DNA of 8,412 bases from positions 1-8,412 of the forward strand of contig VFKJ01000630.1 in assembly GCA_009885595.1 (NCBI GenBank), given 5' to 3'. The position numbers were made by a program, and so were the translations under genes. This DNA comes from Myxococcales bacterium (lineage in GTDB: Bacteria; Myxococcota; Myxococcia; Myxococcales; Myxococcaceae). Position 1 is the stretch's first letter, and every line of letters begins with the position of its first letter. The notes below the pieces were generated by a model that had not been told where the DNA came from, made no database searches, and saw only the letters and a list, made by a program, of their open reading frames with translations. Positions 5,598 to 8,412 of this stretch are shown piece by piece.

Positions 5598-7439
5598 ATG
5601 GTGCTCTCGATGCTGATCGCCGTGGGGCTGCTGCTGGCGTGGGTGGGAGAGCGCATCGTGGAGGCGCCCGGCGCCCGCTATGCCCTCACGGGCCTGGGCG
5701 CGCTGCTGATGGTGGCGGCCACGGTGCTGCGCATCTTGCGCTTCACCCGCGAGGAAGGCGCGCTGGCCCGCGTGCAGCGCAACCTCGCCTTCTTCGGATC
5801 CTTGAGCCTGATGGCGTTGGGGCTCTACGCGCTGCAGTCGGACGTCTTCACCAAGCTCACCGGCGCATCCCTGGCCAGCGGCTCGCCGAAGCTCGCGGGC
5901 GCGCTGGCGGTGCTGTGGCCGGCGGTGCTCGTCATCTCGCTGCTCACCACCCTGCTGATGGAGCTGGCGTTCGCCACCATGGCGAAGGCCCCCACGCTCG
6001 AGGACGGGCGGGTGAACGAGGCGATGCTCTCGGGCCTGGGCCTCTCGTTCGCCCTCATCTTCGCGTTCTCGGTGCAGTACGTGGCCACCGAGCGCGACGC
6101 CAAGGCCGACTTCTCCTACTTCCGGGTGGCGAAGGCCGGCGAGGCGACCCAGAAGCTGGTGGCGTCGTTCGACGAGCCGCTCGAGGTCTACCTCTTCTTC
6201 CCTCCGGCCAGTGACGCGGCGGAGGCGGTGGCGAACTACTTCGACGAGCTGGTGGCCACCAGCCCGATGCTGAAGGTCACCCGGCTCGATCACGCGGTCG
6301 AGCCGGTGAGGGCCAAGGACCTCGGCGTCAGCGGCAACGGCACCGTGTTGATCAAGAAGGGCGGCCGCAAGGAGAGCCTCTTCATCGGCACCGAGGTGGA
6401 GAAGGCCCGCACCCAGCTGCGCGGCCTCGACGCCGAGGTGCAGAAGCGGCTCTTGCAGGTCGCCAAGTCGCGCCGCACCGTCTACCTCACCGGCGGTCAC
6501 GGCGAGCGCTCGCAGGATCCCACCGGCGGCATGGATCAGCGCGCCACCATCGAGATCCTCTACAAGACCCTGCAGGACCAGAACTTCGACGTGCGCACGC
6601 TCACCACCGCGGAAGGCCTGGGCAACGACATCCCCAAGGACGCCGCGGCCCTGTTCATCCTCGGGCCCCAGCGCGCGTTCTCTGCGCCCGAGGCCGCGTC
6701 CATCGAGGCGTACGCCCAGCGCGGCGGCCGGCTGTTCATCGCGCTCGACCCCGAGAACGGGCTGACCTTCGACGAGCTGGTCGGGCCCCTCGGCCTCTCG
6801 TTCAAGCCGCAGAACATCGCGCAGGAGCGCGGCACCGCCAACGTGCGCCCGCCCCCGGGCCCCGCGGACCGCATCAACATCGGCACCCGCACCTTCAGCT
6901 CGCACCCCGTCGTCACCTACCTGGGCCGCAGCAACGTGCCGGTGTTGATGCTGGGCGCCGGCGGGCTGGAAGAGCTGCCCAAGCACCCCGCCGATCTCAC
7001 CATCGACTTCGCGGTGCGCTCGATGCCTGACTCGTGGAACGACGCCTCGGGCAACTTCGAGTTCGAGGCCGCGCTGGGCGAGACGAAGAAGGCCTGGGGC
7101 GTGGTGGCGGCCATCGAGCGCCGCGCGCCGTCGGCGAAGAATGAAGACGCGATGCGGGCGCTGGTGCTGGCCGACTCCGACGCGATCGCGGACCTCGTGC
7201 TCGCGCAGCTGCAGGGCAACCAGTACCTGGTGGTCGATGGGTTCAAGTGGCTGCTGGGTGACGAGCAGCTCAGCGGCGCCACCAGCACCGAGGTCGACGT
7301 GCCGCTGACCCGCACCCGGCAGCAGGACACCGCGACCTTCTACGGCACCACCTTCCTCGCGCCGATCGCGGTCATCGGGGTGGGCCTGTTCGCCCGCCGC
7401 CGCGCGAAGAAGCCCCAGAGCAAGGAGAACAAGTCGTGA
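5598..7439 (+). CDS. GldG-like ABC transporter auxiliary protein (ABC_transp_aux) with multi-helix N-terminus
   Basis: This is a 613-residue membrane protein. Residues 1-165 hold about five hydrophobic segments (roughly 3-17, 28-47, 62-80, 100-128 and 143-163). Residues about 166-578 are a large soluble region, and one helix at about 582-599 is followed by a basic tail (RRRAKK). The soluble region resembles the GldG/ABC_transp_aux family (PF09822), a fold related to eukaryotic IFT52. It has strand LEVYLFFPP (195-203), TGGHGERS (298-305), a FILGP strand, GGRLFIALDPE, and DSWN and LVLADSD segments. GldG proteins are essential partners of the GldA-GldF exporter in Bacteroidota gliding and secretion; that role is not shown for this lineage. 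The start is set by the duplicated Shine-Dalgarno; upstream open frame to 5466 is permease shadow. The stop overlaps the next GTG as GTGA. The N-terminal helices are more than usual GldG, which generally has one. Confidence 0.88.
   Translation: MVLSMLIAVGLLLAWVGERIVEAPGARYALTGLGALLMVAATVLRILRFTREEGALARVQRNLAFFGSLSLMALGLYALQSDVFTKLTGASLASGSPKLAGALAVLWPAVLVISLLTTLLMELAFATMAKAPTLEDGRVNEAMLSGLGLSFALIFAFSVQYVATERDAKADFSYFRVAKAGEATQKLVASFDEPLEVYLFFPPASDAAEAVANYFDELVATSPMLKVTRLDHAVEPVRAKDLGVSGNGTVLIKKGGRKESLFIGTEVEKARTQLRGLDAEVQKRLLQVAKSRRTVYLTGGHGERSQDPTGGMDQRATIEILYKTLQDQNFDVRTLTTAEGLGNDIPKDAAALFILGPQRAFSAPEAASIEAYAQRGGRLFIALDPENGLTFDELVGPLGLSFKPQNIAQERGTANVRPPPGPADRINIGTRTFSSHPVVTYLGRSNVPVLMLGAGGLEELPKHPADLTIDFAVRSMPDSWNDASGNFEFEAALGETKKAWGVVAAIERRAPSAKNEDAMRALVLADSDAIADLVLAQLQGNQYLVVDGFKWLLGDEQLSGATSTEVDVPLTRTRQQDTATFYGTTFLAPIAVIGVGLFARRRAKKPQSKENKS
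7422..7427 (+). promoter_or_regulatory. Shine-Dalgarno for the DUF4340 gene
   Basis: AAGGAG lies 8 nt upstream of GTG 7436, within the last codons of the GldG-like gene. It is a near-consensus site at ideal spacing and decides the start of the downstream gene. Confidence 0.68.
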
Positions 7440-8412
7440 AAGCGCGCAGCGCAGCCCTGCAGGGAGGCCTCGCGGTCGCGGGACTCATCGCGGCGTACGT
7501 CACCTGGCAGCGTCCGGTGGAGTCGTCGAAGAAGGACTCGGTGGTGATGGTCGACGCCACCAGGAGCACGCTGGAGAAGATCCGCTACGAAGACGGCGTG
7601 CGCTCGGTCACGGTGGAGAAGAGAGACCGCCTGCTGGTCTCCCTCGCTTACCTGCCGGGCAAGCGGCCGGTGATCGACGCCGGGGTGGAGATCCTCGAGA
7701 TCGACGCCGGCGTGGATGCGGGCGTCGATGGCGGGGTGCTGCGGGTGTCTGCCAGGCCCGCCGAGCCCTCGCCCGATCGCACCGTGTTCGCCAACGATCG
7801 CGCCGACACGCTGTGGGCGAAGCTCACCCCGTTCGAGGGCACCCGCGCGCTGGGCCAGCTGCCGAAGGAGAAGCTCGAGGAGCTCGGCCTCACCAACAGC
7901 GAGCGCAAGCTCGAGCTCACGGTGTCCGGCATTCCTCACCGCTTCACCATCTCCCGCCCCTTGAGCGGCATCATCGGCAGCTACGCGCAAGACGAGAAGA
8001 CCGGCGACGTGTTCCTCATCTCGTCGAGCCTGTTCAACGAGCTCGACCCGAACTCGCAGCTGCTGGTCGATCGCCGCCTGCACCTCTTCAAGCCCACCGA
8101 GTTCGACGCCTTCACCGTGAAGGCGGGCGAGAAGTCGGCGGCGTACGTGCAGACCGGCGCCGAGATTCCGCAGACCGCGAAGATCGCCAGGGCGAGCAGC
8201 CCCGACCAGGCCGAGGAGCTGGTGAAGAACTGGCACGAGAAGATCTGGAATCGGCTGATCGTCACCGAGGTGCTCAGCGCCGACGAGCAGCCGAAGGCCG
8301 GCGAGCCGGTGGTGCAGCTGCGGCTCGACTACTCGCTCAAGGGTCAGCCCAGGGGGTGGCTGGAGCTCGGGTTCGATCCCAAGGGGGCGACCTGGGCGCG
8401 CAGCGAGAACAC
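7436..8412 (+). CDS. DUF4340 domain protein, membrane-anchored (partial, runs off right edge)
   Basis: This gene is open to the window end: 325 complete codons, no stop seen. GTG 7436 overlaps the upstream TGA (GTGA) and has a good Shine-Dalgarno. An N-terminal uncleaved signal-anchor helix (residues about 7-23) is followed by an extracytoplasmic region that resembles DUF4340 proteins. It contains an EKIRYEDGVRSVTVEKRD strand pair, then F118-ANDRADTLWAKLTPFEGTRALG, a LGLTNSERKLEL segment and a VFLISSSLFNEL segment. Genes of this family commonly follow gldG-type genes in ABC-2 exporter operons, which matches the position here. The molecular role is unknown; an accessory extracytoplasmic partner of the GldG-like protein is inferred. 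Residues 81-101 contain an Asp/Ala/Gly/Val repeat (IDAGV twice, then DAGVDGGV), discussed as a finding. The true C-terminus and any further operon genes lie outside. Confidence 0.83.
   Translation, partial: MKARSAALQGGLAVAGLIAAYVTWQRPVESSKKDSVVMVDATRSTLEKIRYEDGVRSVTVEKRDRLLVSLAYLPGKRPVIDAGVEILEIDAGVDAGVDGGVLRVSARPAEPSPDRTVFANDRADTLWAKLTPFEGTRALGQLPKEKLEELGLTNSERKLELTVSGIPHRFTISRPLSGIIGSYAQDEKTGDVFLISSSLFNELDPNSQLLVDRRLHLFKPTEFDAFTVKAGEKSAAYVQTGAEIPQTAKIARASSPDQAEELVKNWHEKIWNRLIVTEVLSADEQPKAGEPVVQLRLDYSLKGQPRGWLELGFDPKGATWARSEN

Noticed and set aside
5523..6986. 487-codon open frame on the minus strand across the GldG-like gene
   Set aside because: Low-complexity Gln/His/Arg/Glu-rich product typical of antisense shadow; the + strand gene has a strong ribosome site, membrane helices and family motifs.
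7340..8236. 298-codon minus-strand open frame near the right edge
   Set aside because: The + strand frame from GTG 7436 is a recognisable DUF4340 protein with a good Shine-Dalgarno; the antisense product has no family resemblance.

Overview
The window is dense, high-GC, one-strand coding DNA with almost no intergenic space. Base composition, G/C-ending third codon positions, GTG starts, a transmembrane Ser/Thr protein kinase with a TPR tail and DAG-type low-complexity repeats all suggest a myxobacterium (Myxococcota, perhaps suborder Cystobacterineae). That placement is inference; no marker gene is present. All seven recognised genes are on the + strand. I saw no rRNA, tRNA, CRISPR array, insertion sequence or phage feature. 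No gene-free stretch exceeds about 70 bases.

Region 1 (1-239) is the 3' end of an ATP-dependent DNA ligase gene. It carries ligase motif VI and ends in a short linker plus QLSLFE, an exact match to the consensus beta-sliding-clamp-binding pentapeptide.

Region 2 (about 293-3909) is a three-gene, translationally coupled unit: a membrane-anchored Ser/Thr kinase with an extracytoplasmic TPR region, a YdjC/ChbG-family carbohydrate deacetylase, and a CPBP (CAAX-like) intramembrane protease. The genes overlap by 1 nt and 4 nt. The kinase appears to be expressed from a leaderless-type promoter: a TAGAGT -10 element ends 7 nt before GTG 306.

Region 3 (3901 to the right edge) is an ABC-2 type export module like GldA-GldF-GldG plus a DUF4340 protein. 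Its genes are an ATPase (3938), a six-helix permease (4873), a GldG/ABC_transp_aux protein with an unusual multi-helix N-terminus (5598), and a DUF4340 protein that starts at GTG 7436 and runs off the right edge. The unit has its own candidate promoter (TTGACT, 16 nt, TAGACG) buried in the end of the protease gene, again very close to the start codon. The internal cistrons instead have good Shine-Dalgarno sequences and 4-nt GTGA overlaps or a 2-nt gap. The ATPase and permease would form the transporter core. The GldG-like and DUF4340 proteins would be membrane-anchored extracytoplasmic partners. The substrate cannot be read from sequence.

Most noteworthy are the clamp-binding tail on the ligase, the two leaderless-type promoters, the extra transmembrane block on the GldG-like protein, and the kinase-deacetylase-protease coupling. 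No single locus is clearly a wholly new system. The GldAFG-DUF4340 module in this lineage has no function known to me and is the best candidate for one.
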